Of a stretch of DNA of 64,000 bases, positions 42,022 through 53,310 are shown piece after piece. The notes beneath the pieces were generated by a model, which was given only the letters and a program-made list of their open reading frames with translations, searched no databases and was not told where the DNA came from. The position numbers were made by a program, and so were the translations under genes. The stretch comes from Epinephelus fuscoguttatus (taxonomy: Eukaryota > Chordata > Actinopteri > Perciformes > Serranidae), in contig NC_064754.1 in the NCBI RefSeq assembly GCF_011397635.1, forward strand, positions 30,236,543-30,300,542. Direction: 5' to 3'. Position 1 is the first letter of the stretch. Every line of letters starts with the position of its first letter.

Positions 42022-45000
42022 ATGTCTGATTACGGCGGTTTGCCGACTAACGGAGTCGGCGCTGGGATGAAAAAAGACGCTTTTGCTGATGCAGTACAAC
42101 GAGCCAGACAGGTAATCAAGCGCTCAGCGACAAGAAAAGAGAGCCGGCGTGCTAGTTAGCTGGTGGGAAACCGCAGCTAGCTTAATTACCCGTGACGTTA
42201 GCTTTAGGTAACTAGCAAGCGAGCTAGCTATTAGCAGTGCCATTCATTTGTCTTACCCTCGCCAGGTTGTGTGGTCAGTTGAAATGTTTTCGGGGTGAAC
42301 TGAGCGGCGTTGACAACGTAGGTCACTCTTTCATGTATAGCTAAATTAACCGACTTGTCGCTACCGGGATCTTTGAGTTAACGGTTAGTTAAATGGACCA
42401 ACGTTAGCTACTTAAGCTAAGTTAGCCTGGGTAGTTACTTCAGTTAACGGTAAGCTGACCGTGAAGTTTCACTCTCCTCCATGTGTAAAACGCCATTTTA
42501 GAAGAATTGAACAATAAACAACATTGCTGTGACACTAGGATCATCGGAAAATAAGGTTAACGGACTCGCTTGTTATATTGTATTGATAACTAGCATCAAA
42601 TGGACAAAGGGATGTTCATTTATTTAGTGACTGAAATTTCACTACTCGTTGGATATTTCTTTAACGGTCAAAGTGTGAAGCTCCATTACGGGTCTTTGTC
42701 GTTATCAAGGTTAGATGTGCCACTAATGATTGTTTGCATTATTGGTTAATGATTAAACTATCATGTTTTATTACCTGATTAGTCGAGGAACAGCCCCAAA
42801 CCCTAATATATGCAACTAACTGCTAAATTACACAGAAAGAAAGCTTTAAAAATCTACTGTTTGAGAAGCTGCACCTAGTGTTTGGCATTATTGCCTTTTT
42901 GATTTATCAAGTATAACGATTTATTATCAAAATTATAGCGTATTGATTTTCTTTCTATAGATTAATCCATGTTTTCAGCTTTAGTCAAGGCACTGTTGAC
43001 TGTTGGTGTGATGGTTGTCTCACTTTAGTCCCTGTTTTCACTTATGTAGAAACATTAAAGGGGTACTTCGGCATTTTATTATAGCACTTTCATGAACACC
43101 ACGTATAGATCAAAAAATGAGAGGTCAAAATTGATACAGCAGAAAGAGATATCCTCACGTCTAAAGGACAAATCACAGTTTCCACATCCTCAATTCTGTG
43201 AGGGTCCACATGGACCCCTATGCAGATGTCTGTGTGCAGCCCATTTTTTGTTGCAAGGTGAACTGTAGTCATAGTAAGCATGCCTCCTGTGCATGGTCCA
43301 GTCTCCTGCTCTACACCAGTCCAAAACCTTGAAGTCAAGCCAGCTTCCACGAGGAAGTTAATTTAAAGTTGGGTATTTGACAGCCATTCACTCTACACCC
43401 AGCAGCATTGTTTAGTTTCACTTCCACCCAATGTCAGCAGGGGGACAGAAAGCTTACCTCCCACCCCTCCAGTCTACTGACAAGGGCTGAAGCTGACTGC
43501 CAGCTGTACTATGAATAGAACCTTATGCGCATCTGTGTGACTGAAGCTCTCTGCAGACATTCGATGTAGAAAGTTTGTCCGAGTCTTAAAGGGGAACTTC
43601 ACCCTATGGTCTAAGACAGTCCAAAATTATTTGTAAATATGGACAGCTCTCTTCCAAACCCCCAAACCAGAGTGCTAAAACTCAAATTTTTGATGTCATA
43701 GGGTATAAAGTCTAGAGCTGCTCTATGAAGAGTGAATTGGGAAAGATGCTATGGATGACACAGAGCAGCCAGGGGCATGATCGGAGTATATGGGAACATT
43801 TTCTTTTTCATTTTCCGAAAACACTATGATAAAATAGAGCTGATTTGGGTATAAAAAAGAAAACAAACGTTCTGCGGGTCCACAAAATCAGGCTCCCATT
43901 CATTGTCTGTTGAGCAGACTTTTGAGATTTCCTTCTCTGGTTTCTGGCTTTGAAAGAAAGTAGCTCAGGTTCTCAAATAATGATTACACTTTCTTTGGCC
44001 ATGAAAATAACACCTAGGAATCCTTAAAATAGGTCCCCTTTAAGGTCTGGACACACCATACCGACATCAAACGACTAGGAACCATGAAGGCAGACTACTG
44101 TGTCGCTTCACGTGGCCTGTGTCTTGGCCAAAAAGTTGGAGTTAAAACACACTGCAAAGAGCAGTGTTGCCAACACTTTTCAAATGCAAGATGATGACAT
44201 ATGCTAATTTGCATATTGATGATGTCATTACACATTAGTGGAAGCATTAAAACGTCCTAAATTAGATTCAGTAGAAAAATCCTCAACAAAGCATTCGAAT
44301 GTCACCCATAGCTATGGTGCTTACACTTCAATAAAGGCTGTCTGTTCTAAATTTGTAGTCTCCAGGCACAGATGACAATATCAGTGTATGCTTCATGTGC
44401 TTGCCGAGTGCCCCTTTAAATGAGCTGATCTTTCTTTGTAAGAAAAACTCCCTGAGTTCATTGCTATTTTAGGGTGTATTGCAGACGCGTCATCCCATGT
44501 ATGTCTTTCTAGATTGCAGCTAAAATTGGTGGAGACGGTGTTCCCTCAGTGAGCAACAACGGAGGAGCTGAGAACTATCCATTCACAGCACAGAAGCGTT
44601 CCTTGGAAGAAGCAGGTGAAAAATGGGCACAAACGGGCACTTGGGCACTCTGCATTTGTTAGTCCACATTGTTGACTCACATTTTCTTATGTTTTCAGAT
44701 GAACCCGATGCCAAGAAGGTAGCATCACAGAGTGAAATTGATTCTGCATTGTGTACGTTAAATCACTCATTGATCCTATTACAAACACGCACTCGGTTCA
44801 GTTTCCAGCCACTCACCACATTTTTCCTTCCTTTACAGCCATTGGAGCTCAGCTAGCTGCCCTGTCCCAACAAAGGTAAAAGGTTATTTTTTGTGTCTTT
44901 TACAGGAAGACTTTCGGTGCTTGTGGTCATGACTTCCTTTACATGTTGTTGTTTTTTCTTACTTGTCTGCAGTGTCAGGCCCTCCACAATGACAGAAGAG

Positions 45001-48000
45001 TTCAGGGTTCCTGATGGCATGGTCGGTCTCAGTAAGTACATGCACAGACGTTTTCTAAACCATTGACATGATGCCTCTGTTACACGTGTTCAATCTAACT
45101 GTCTTTGCTGTTGTTCCTAGTCATTGGCCGAGGGGGTGAACAGATTAACAAAATACAGCAAGATTCTGGCTGCAAGGTCCAGATTGCGCACGGTGAGATA
45201 TGTGCTAACACCAGAAGTCAACAAAGTGTGATGGGTTTTCTTGCTTCTCTTGGATTAATGCTTATCTTCCTATTCACTCACAGACAGCGCTGGTCTTCCA
45301 GATAGAAGTGTTTCTCTGACAGGGTCACCAGATGCCATACAGTAAGTTGTTTTTTTTTTATTAATTTAGTAACATTTTCTTTGTTAATCTGCACAGTGGC
45401 AGTTAAAATGTGACTCTTTGGTTTGTCACTCTTGTTACACACAACACACACATGCAGTTACGGTTTCAGAGGGTTAGTGCAGAGTCAGCTATAATACAGC
45501 GCCCCTGAAGCAGTCTAGGGGTCCAATGCCTTGCTCAAGAACACCTTGGCCAGGAGGCAAACTGGCAATTCTCCAGCTGCTAGTCCACATGCCATACTCG
45601 GTCTGTATGGAGACTTGAACCGTCCATACTTCAGTTTCCAAGCCAAGCTTTCACAGTCCAAGTCCCCAGTGCTACTGCTGTCCAGCTTGATTAGTGGAAA
45701 TCACTGGTGGTTATCCAGCCCAGTTGCCAGACGAAGATGTTGGTGTTGTACATTTCTAGAAACCACAGATAAGTTACGTTTGCATGATTCATACATATCA
45801 TATCAATTTTTCTAAAGTGACGTAGTTCTGATAATGTATATGAGGTGACTTCTACATCGGTAGGCGCAAGGGATAGTGGACATCTAAGCGAGATGACTGC
45901 CAGGCTGCAGACCACTGCTCGATCAACAACTAACATAACCAGTTGTTCTTTAGCGAGACATTGCAGTGTTTCCAGCAGTGTTTCTGCCACTGAACGTGGG
46001 TGTTCTTAGTGAGTCATCACTGCGTTTCCTGCAGCAATTGTGCCACCAAAGATGTTTTTTTTTAAAGTTAAAACATGATCCTTTACTAGCCATAAACAAA
46101 TGGGTTTTGTGGCTTAAGATAACCACATCTTAATCACAGTGTTGTTGTTTTGTTTGTTTTTTAAAGATATTTTTGGGGGCATTTTGCCTTCTAATGGACA
46201 GGACAGCCAAGTGTGAAAGGGGGAGAGAGAGAGATAGAGAGGATGACATGCAGCAAAGGGCCACAGGCTGGACTTGAACCTGGGCCGCTGCGGCAACAGC
46301 CTTGTATGTGGGGCGTCTGCTCTATCCACTAAGTCACTGACGCCCCAGTCACATTGTTGTTAAGATGTACAGTTTCAACGTATCTGCTACATAATGATGT
46401 ACAAGTGTTACATATCCATGGATTACACAAATGTACACTGCCAACATTTATTCTGGCACTGGGTTGAGATAACAGCCTTTCAGGCTCACCTCAGGGCACA
46501 AAAGTGTCCTAACCTTGCCTGACAAAATCGAGCACAAATTCACAATAGCTGAGACCACATGTAGGAGTGCATCCACATGTTAATGCAGCTGTCCTTTGGC
46601 TCATAAACAGTATTTCCACAAAATCATGTGCAAGTCTCCGAATCCATTTTGAAGTTATGCGCCTTTTTGCAATAAGCCACTACCCTCCCCGCCGTTTTCC
46701 AAATTACATTAACAGACACACCTTCTCACATGTTCACACAACCTCCTTACCAAATATTAGGCCCCTAGGGCAAACGCTGTGGCCGTCAAACAGTAGCTTA
46801 AAGCTGCTGTTTGCAGCTAATACTGAGATGCTTCTCATTTTCATTAGTTCATTTCCTAAGGGTAATATTAAAATTTCTTGGAGCTGGGTTAATGACTATT
46901 TAGAGTAAAACTTTCAGCTGTATACAAGGTACATTTTTCTGCTTTTTGAAATGAGATGCATGGCCTCTTGATAACTCTGCAGCTGCTCAAGACTACGGCA
47001 TTACAGTAGGCACAGCTGGAGCTTTTTTCACTGCCTGTAATAAGTCAGATTAGTGTGACCCCAGAGCACCTTGGTAGCAAAATGGTTACAGTGTATGCCA
47101 TGCAACTGCAATCTCACTGGTTCAGTTCAGTTTATGCCTCATTAGTCTTGTGTTCTTCAGTCATTTTAACACCCTTCTTTCATTTGAATTTGCCTCCAGG
47201 AGAGCCAAAGCACTTATAGATGACATAGTGTCAAGGGGTCATGAAACGACCAATGGGCAGTCAGGTGGTTCCATGCAGGAGATGATCATCCCTGCAGGCA
47301 AGGCCGGCCTTATTATAGGTAAAGGAGGAGAAACCATCAAACAGCTTCAGGTGAGAATTACAGGGTACCTTAATTTAACTCTATGATCATTTGATTCAGT
47401 GTGTGAGTGTTTTAGTTATGCATAGAATAGAAAGAAAATGATTACTCGGTAAAAAAAAAAAAAAAAAAAAAGTTCTGTGCTGATTTCTAAAAGTTCACTG
47501 CAGTGAATGGTGTAACATGTTAAGTGAAATTGCCATGTGTGATCAGTGTGACATTCCTCTCCTGCAAAATCTTAGGAGCGGGCTGGAGTTAAAATGATTC
47601 TTATTCAAGATGGATCCCAGCCACCCAACATAGATAAACCCCTACGCATCATTGGAGACCCCTACAAAGTTCAGGTACTCTTTGTAGGGGCAGATTTGAC
47701 TGAATTGGAGATGTGTTATGCTCCTATTTAACCTTCAAATCACTGTCTTTTGTTGCTTTTTTTTTTTTTAGCAAGCAAAGGAGATGGTTAATGAGATTCT
47801 ACGAGAAAGGGATCACGCAGGTTATGGAGACAGGAATGAATACGGCTCAAGAATGGGAGGTGGCGGCGGTGGTGGTGGCGGGGGTGGCGGCATCGACGTA
47901 AGAAATCTTGTCATAACTATGCTTCTTGTATATAAGGACCATTTTCCTCAACCTGAATGACCGTAGCATTATATGTGTGAATGGATGATGCACTTTTACC

Positions 48001-51000
48001 ATAATATTGAATAATGGGTGAGACTTGACAGGTTTGAGCAGTTATCACAGTTTTCTGTGTAATTTTACAGATAGCTGTGCCACGCCACTCTGTGGGAGTT
48101 GTAATTGGCCGATGTGGGGAGATGATAAAGAAGATCCAGAGTGATGCCGGAGTGAAGATACAGTTTAAACCAGGTGAGCTCTCCAAACATTTTCTGGAAG
48201 ATTAAACTGCACCATATTTTATTACATTTAAGTCATACATGTAATTACAACTCATTTTCTTCCTCCTTGGCCTGGCGGGAAAAAGCCACTCATAAGCCCA
48301 ATTCAGACCAAAGATCCACGACCAAAAAAAAAAAAAAAAAAGTTATAGAATTTTGCAGAGAAAACTTGCAGAGGTCCTTGTCAGCTCGAGTCAAGCCAGA
48401 TAATGGTGTCATCACAACTCGGCTCATGAAGTCGCCAGCGACTGGTTTTAAAACGTAAAGTACATCACAGCTGATCCGCTTGTAGCAAAGTGTCAAGTCG
48501 GCTACAAACTGTCCGCAGATGGCGTGTTCGCTTGCCGAGCCCAAGTGTTTTTCCTTTACATTACTAGAACTGTTGACGCATATGTTGGTCTCTGTACTCA
48601 CAGTGTGTGTTGGTCCTTTTGTTTTCAGTACAAACCCCCACCAATAAATCTGCTTGTCCTTCTGTCATCCATTACAGATGATGGTACAGGTCCTGATAAA
48701 ATAGCCCATATTATGGGTCCACCAGACCAGTGTCAGCATGCTGCATCAATCATCACTGACCTGCTACAGAGCATCCGTGCACGAGAGGAGGGCGGGCAGG
48801 GGGTAGGTGTTTAATTTCTTCAAAGTACTTATCTATTTTTTTGTGTTGGTGACAGAACACAGAAATGGGACTCTGCTGTTGAACAGTGAAACCTAATGTA
48901 AGGAGTGTCCCCTTCCACAGGGCCCCCCAGGTCCTGGTTCAGGGATGCCACCTGGTGGGCGTGGGCGAGGCAGAGGCCAGGGGAACTGGGGTCCTCCGGG
49001 AGGAGAGATGGCCTTCTCCATTCCTGCACACAAATGTGGGCTTGTCATTGGCAGAGGAGGAGAGAACGTTAAAGCGATCAACCAACAGAGTGGTGCGTTT
49101 GTGGAGATCTCTCGTCAGCCACCACCAAACGGTGACCCTAATTTCAAAATGTTCATCATCCGAGGGTCCCCACAACAGATTGACCATGCAAAGCAGCTTA
49201 TAGAGGAGAAGATTGAGGTATGTTCAAGTGACTTGTGGAGCGGAGAAAGAATACACAGTGTAAACGGCTGTGAAATGTTAACACATCCTCTTACCTGATT
49301 TATATTTTACGTATTTTTTCCTTTTTCCAGGCTCCACTGTGTCCAGTGGGAAGTGGTCCCGGTCCAGGAGGCCCAGGTGGACCCATGGGTCCCTATAATC
49401 CCAATCCTTATAATGCAGGGCCTCCTGGGGGTGCACCCCAGTAAGTACAACTCTTAAAATTTTTTTTCCTTTTGGGGCAATTGATAAAAAAGTAGTTTGT
49501 GTCTAAGTGGTCCTGTTCTTCTCTGCAGTGGCGCAGCACCTGGTGGTCCCCAGTACTGTCCTCAGGGTTGGGGGGGGAATACCTACCAGCAGTGGCAAGC
49601 TCCAGGTCCACATGACCCCAGTGAGTACCTTATCATGTGCACTCGCTTACATTCTATATTCTTTTCTGTACCTACCTCCAAAAATTGTTCTCTGATGTTT
49701 TTTTTGTTTTTTTTTTGAGGTATATTAAGTTGTTTCATTTCTTAATTTATCCTGTTTTTTTTTCTTTCCTCACTCTTTAGACAAGGCAGCAGCAGATCCA
49801 AACGCAGCGTGGGCAGCATACTATGCACAGTATTACGGCCAACAGCCAGGGGGTGCCATGGGAGCACAGGCTCCAGGAGCCCCTGCAGCGGCACCGGCAC
49901 CAGGGGACCAGGGTCAAGCACCACAGGCCTCCGGGGGCCAGCCAGACTACACAAAAGCATGGGAGGAGTACTACAAGAAGATGGGCATGAGTGAGTGTGA
50001 GCTTGAAACTACAAGGTTCTGTCTGGGAGGATTGCTTGTATTCATTTCAGTACTGTTAGTATTACAATTAGTAAATAATCAATCATACTGATGTCAGCAC
50101 TATACCATGAAATGCATTGACTACATGAATGTGTTCATCCTGTACAAATTGTGTGTCTTGTGTTTTTCCAGCCCAGCCAGCTGGAGGGGCAGCACCCGCT
50201 CCAGGCACAGCAGTAGCTGCCCCAGCGGCAGCAGCGGGAGGAGCTGCAGCTGGAGGTCAGCAGGACTACAGTGCAGCCTGGGCTGAGTACTACAGACAGC
50301 AGGCGGCCTACTATGGACAGCCAGGGCAGCCTGGACAGCCAGCTGCTCCTCAGCAGGGACAACAGGTAGCACATCCATGACCAGTGTCCCAAATTAACCT
50401 TGTAGCTGTCAAGGTCTAGTGAGCTAAAAACAATTGCCCGCCGAAAAAACACATTCACTGGCCGAAATATTGTATACCAATTTCTATAGAAATGTTTCCC
50501 CAACTGTTTTATGTGCCATTGTGTGTTTACAATGAGATACTGTGACAGAATCAATATAGAGAGCAGAGGTACAAGGTTCTTTATTGTCCAATGAACAACA
50601 ATTATAAGAGCAGACTTCACTGACTTAATCTTCATATAATCATTCTTGGTGATCCCTAGTGTTGCCAAATAATACCATTGGGAGTCTATTAAAATTAAGG
50701 TAGATAGAGAATCATCCAGGCAGTCAACAGTTTAAGATCATCTAAAAACCAAAGTCACAGTGTGACACCCACAGCAAAAGACTATTTTAGCATTATTTGG
50801 CACCCTGCTGGTGTTAATTACTGATCCAACATAAAATTCTTCACACACACACACACACTAGGGCCCTGTTTATACGACAACGATTTCAACTGAAAACGGT
50901 AAACTTTAGTTGTGTTTTGGCCGATCGTTTACATGACAGCGGCGTTTTGGGTGCCTAAAAACGCAACGATTTGAAAACGGTTTCCAGAGTGCAACGTTTT

Positions 51001-52079
51001 GGAAACTGCAGCGTCTCCGTTGTCATATAAACGTGCAATATGCAGTTCCTCTGAAAATGGACTTTTCGCACATGCGCATTACGGTTCCAGTCACTAGGCA
51101 TGCCGACCGTCACAACAGCAATGCCGAGCTCTGTTTGTGCTGTTCACCCTGTTGATTTGAAGTGAAGTGTAGATCTGTTACTGTAGCAACTCCACCTCGT
51201 CGTCCATCCAGACAAAGTTATCTGTGCATGCTTTCGCCATTGTGTCGTCTTTGTTTTGGTTTGTAATCACCGCGTTGGAGAGGAAGGCGCTTCAGCGCAG
51301 GCGCATGGCGTCATGCCGTGCTGTTGCTTTGCAAATTTACACTGCCACCCATTGGCCTGGCGTGCATACTACAGCATTTCCAGTAGATTTTGTGGCTCCG
51401 TGTGAACAGGGATCGTTTCAATAACATCGTCATATAAACACATACGTTTTTTAAAATGCAAAGGACAGACTTTTCTGTTTTTACTGAAATCGTTGTCGTA
51501 TAAACGGCCCCAAGGGCTGTAACGGTTTGTGTATTCATACCAGACCACCATGTTACGGTGGTATGCCAATTGAGACAAGCCTGAGTTCCACCTGTAAACT
51601 TTTATCCATACACCATTAGCAACACAAGCTCAGGTTGGCAAAACAAGCGGATTGGTGTGCAAGCCAGTCACAGTATGGCGAGGGCAAATAGAAGCCAGAT
51701 GTTCTGATCACCAGGATGATAACAGTGGGTGCTATGCATGTTTAAATATAGCCTAGGGGGAAATAATTGAAACACTTCTCCTGATGCACAAGTGTTATTT
51801 TTTTATTGTTGCCTTTGGGAAAGTGTTGTGTTTGTTACAGTCTAATACAGAAGTGTTTTAGATGTGCCCTGTTATTATAAAATGTAAGTGGTTTGCCAAA
51901 GTCGCTAGTGGGCACACTGCTACCTCAGTCCCTGGCAAGAGTATTAAACCAGTTTATGAAGCAAACTGTGACTCTTATGTACTATTACAGCCCTATAACA
52001 CAACGTAGTGGGAATTTTCCCATTTCTTTACAAAGCAAAGACTGATTAAAATTTGTCTGTCTCATTTCAGGCCCAGTAA
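42022..52079 (+). CDS. khsrp: KH-type splicing regulatory protein (FUBP2)
   Basis: This is a single-stranded nucleic-acid-binding protein of nucleus and cytoplasm. It promotes decay of AU-rich mRNAs, microRNA maturation and splicing. Eighteen exons keep frame for 662 residues: 42022-42111, 44513-44615, 44699-44752, 44839-44875, 44973-45031, 45121-45192, 45284-45341, 47200-47350, 47576-47674, 47772-47897, 48071-48173, 48678-48802, 48921-49217, 49331-49440, 49529-49620, 49781-49990, 50172-50365 and 52071-52079. After the conserved [12 protein letters not shown] come four KH domains with GXXG loops GRGG, GKGG, GRCG and GRGG. Then a Gly/Pro-rich linker and the C-terminal tyrosine-rich repeats ([26 protein letters not shown]) follow. 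The Gly/Pro-rich N-terminus of human KHSRP is almost absent. KH2 and KH3 are separated by a 12-Gly run (3 Gly in human). Ending in AQ matches human. Confidence 0.96.
42112..44512. other. First intron of khsrp
   Basis: The 5' part is CpG-containing with GCTAGC-type short repeats, as expected near a housekeeping promoter. 43058-43580 contains a segment starting AAAGGGGTACTTCGGC, like a TTAA-MITE terminus, but no partner end was delimited. A clear MITE follows at 43586-44043. Confidence 0.5.
43586..44043. mobile_element. TTAA-type MITE in khsrp intron 1
   Basis: Perfect TTAA duplications at both ends, with termini TTAAAGGGGAACTTCACCC on the left and AGGTCCCCTTTAA on the right. Its interior (GTGCTAAAACTCAAATTTTTGATGTCATAGGGTATAAAG) is closely matched by 60243-60480 in dcaf15. 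Non-coding. Confidence 0.8.
45342..47199. other. khsrp intron with a SINE and a dispersed repeat
   Basis: 45440-45640 is a dispersed repeat (CCAATGCCTTGCTCAAGAACACC ... GGAGACTTGAACCGTCC), also recognisable in part near 18600 and 54640. A tRNA-derived SINE lies at 46147-46346. The rest is unremarkable. Confidence 0.5.
46147..46346 (-). mobile_element. tRNA-derived SINE, copy 1
   Basis: Read on the minus strand it starts GGGGCGTCAGTGACTTAGTGG, a tRNA-like head with an A box. It has a B-box-like CCAGGTTCAAGTCCAG and ends in an A-rich tail (TTTT... at 46147-46162). The flanks TCACAGTGTTGTT (46134-46146) and TCACATTGTTGTT (46349-46361) are a target-site duplication with one mismatch. The second copy is at 54383-54580. 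Confidence 0.85.
48290..48515. repeat. MITE-like repeat in a khsrp intron
   Basis: Starts AAGCCCAATTCAGACCAAAGAT, has an A run, and contains AGTCGCCAGCGACTGGTTTTAAAACG. This is typical of a hAT-type MITE interior. The right end was not delimited. Confidence 0.4.
50366..52070. other. Last intron of khsrp
   Basis: Contains a CA microsatellite (50842-50858) and a foldback MITE (50861-51513). If the intron is retained, translation continues QVAHP to a TGA at about 50378 instead of splicing to the two-codon last exon. Confidence 0.5.
50861..51513. mobile_element. Foldback MITE in the last khsrp intron
   Basis: The left terminus GGGCCCTGTTTATACGACAACGATTTCA matches the complement of 51484-51511 (TGAAATCGTTGTCGTATAAACGGCCCC). 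Secondary internal pairing (AAAACG motifs) is also present. No coding capacity. The terminal GGGCC form suggests a hAT-type origin. Confidence 0.8.
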
Positions 52080-52584
52080 ACGATTGGCTCGGTCTGTTGG
52101 AAGGTTGCGATGGCTCTCTGGACTTGTTTGTTTTTTTCTATCAATTTCCTTTTGGCTTTAACAAGACAAGATCATGGTTTACTCATCCACCCAGACATTT
52201 TCTATTACAACGTTCTTGCTTGTTTTTTAAGTCAGAATTTAAAAAGGGAACACATTTCACCCATGTATTGAACAAAGCACTAAATTGCTACTTGGATTAC
52301 TATCATTTTTGCCCCTTCACCTCACCCACCCCTTGTAATATTTTTGCTCATTTTTAAAAAGAAATGTGAATTAATAAGCATCTTTGTTTGCAAGCTAGCA
52401 CAACAGTATCTCAACACTGTCTCACATTTAAGTAGTTTTCCCCCTTCAATTTCTTGAGGGTAAAAAACGGTCTAGCAGTATTTTGAATATATTCAGAAAT
52501 TATTGTTTGTAAGAAAAAAATGCAACAATTTTTGGTCCATTTTGTCTTTTTTTCCCTCCTTTTGTTCTCGGTACTTTTTAAACT

Positions 52585-52616
<32 letters not shown>

Positions 52617-52970
52617 AAAACATTCCCAGTGTTAAGTTGCAGGTGTATTTCTCCCTGCTATCATGATTTCTTATTTTTAATTTTATTCATTGTAATTATT
52701 TTTCTTCAGGGGGTTGTGTGCCTGTATGCAGTGTATGCTACTGAACAGAAAAATGTGTGTAAGTGGGCTGTAATGTGGCACAAACTGTCCTCCAGAGTGT
52801 AGGGTGGTTGTGTGCAGCATGTATGTGATGGTGTGCTTGACTGCCCTCTGTTTAATTTCTATCTTTGTTTTTGTTTTTTTTTTCTTTTTTGTTTCAATAG
52901 GTTCCGTTACTGTATGCTGATTTTTTTAGATGTTATTTTTTACAGCTTGTTTTTAAATACTTAAAATAAA
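52080..52970 (+). other. khsrp: 3' UTR of khsrp with poly(A) signal
   Basis: T-rich sequence without frames follows the stop. AATAAA at 52965-52970 (TTAAAATAAAACATCC) is the likely polyadenylation signal, giving a 3' UTR of about 900 bases. Confidence 0.65.
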
Positions 52971-53256
52971 ACATCCAATTACCAGTTTCTTTCCTCTTGT
53001 TTGCTCATGACTACCACTGAGTTTAGGGTGGGTTGTTCCCCATTTTAGACCTTATGATAAAGTCGTATCAGATGAAACGACCTGTTTGGTTGATTCTACG
53101 TCTCATGTCTGATGCTGGGAGTGACAGTAATTAAACAGACATACTTGGATCCTTTTGTAGTGGCTTCCTGCAGGATGTCACCTCTGTCGTGCCCTACCTT
53201 TGTTGTGGTTTGATGGATGTATGCACCGGCGAGTGAGGGCAGTCTCGTGCAGCCTG

Positions 53257-53266
53257 TGGACCAATC
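53257..53266 (+). promoter_or_regulatory. dcaf15: CCAAT box upstream of dcaf15
   Basis: GGACCAATCAGGACGGG lies about 50 bp before the dcaf15 ATG in a GC-rich, CpG-containing stretch with no TATA box, as in many housekeeping promoters. It is only about 300 bp after the khsrp poly(A) signal. Confidence 0.4.
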
Positions 53267-53310
53267 AGGACGGGCCTGACTGCGAGGAGGGACACCAGTT
53301 TCAGTGGGAG

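Noticed and set aside
42112-44512. Search for a miRNA like human MIR3940 in a khsrp intron
   Set aside because: No convincing hairpin with a recognisable mature sequence was seen by eye.
46240-46346. Second tRNA-like sequence
   Set aside because: Same SINE family, diverged boxes, flanked by a duplication.
48893-49187. Open frames on the minus strand of khsrp
   Set aside because: Shadows of the Gly/Pro-rich and KH4 exon on the opposite strand.
53200-53310. Upstream in-frame ATG for dcaf15
   Set aside because: Homologues begin at MAPSSKSE; the extra 37 residues lack conservation that I know of.
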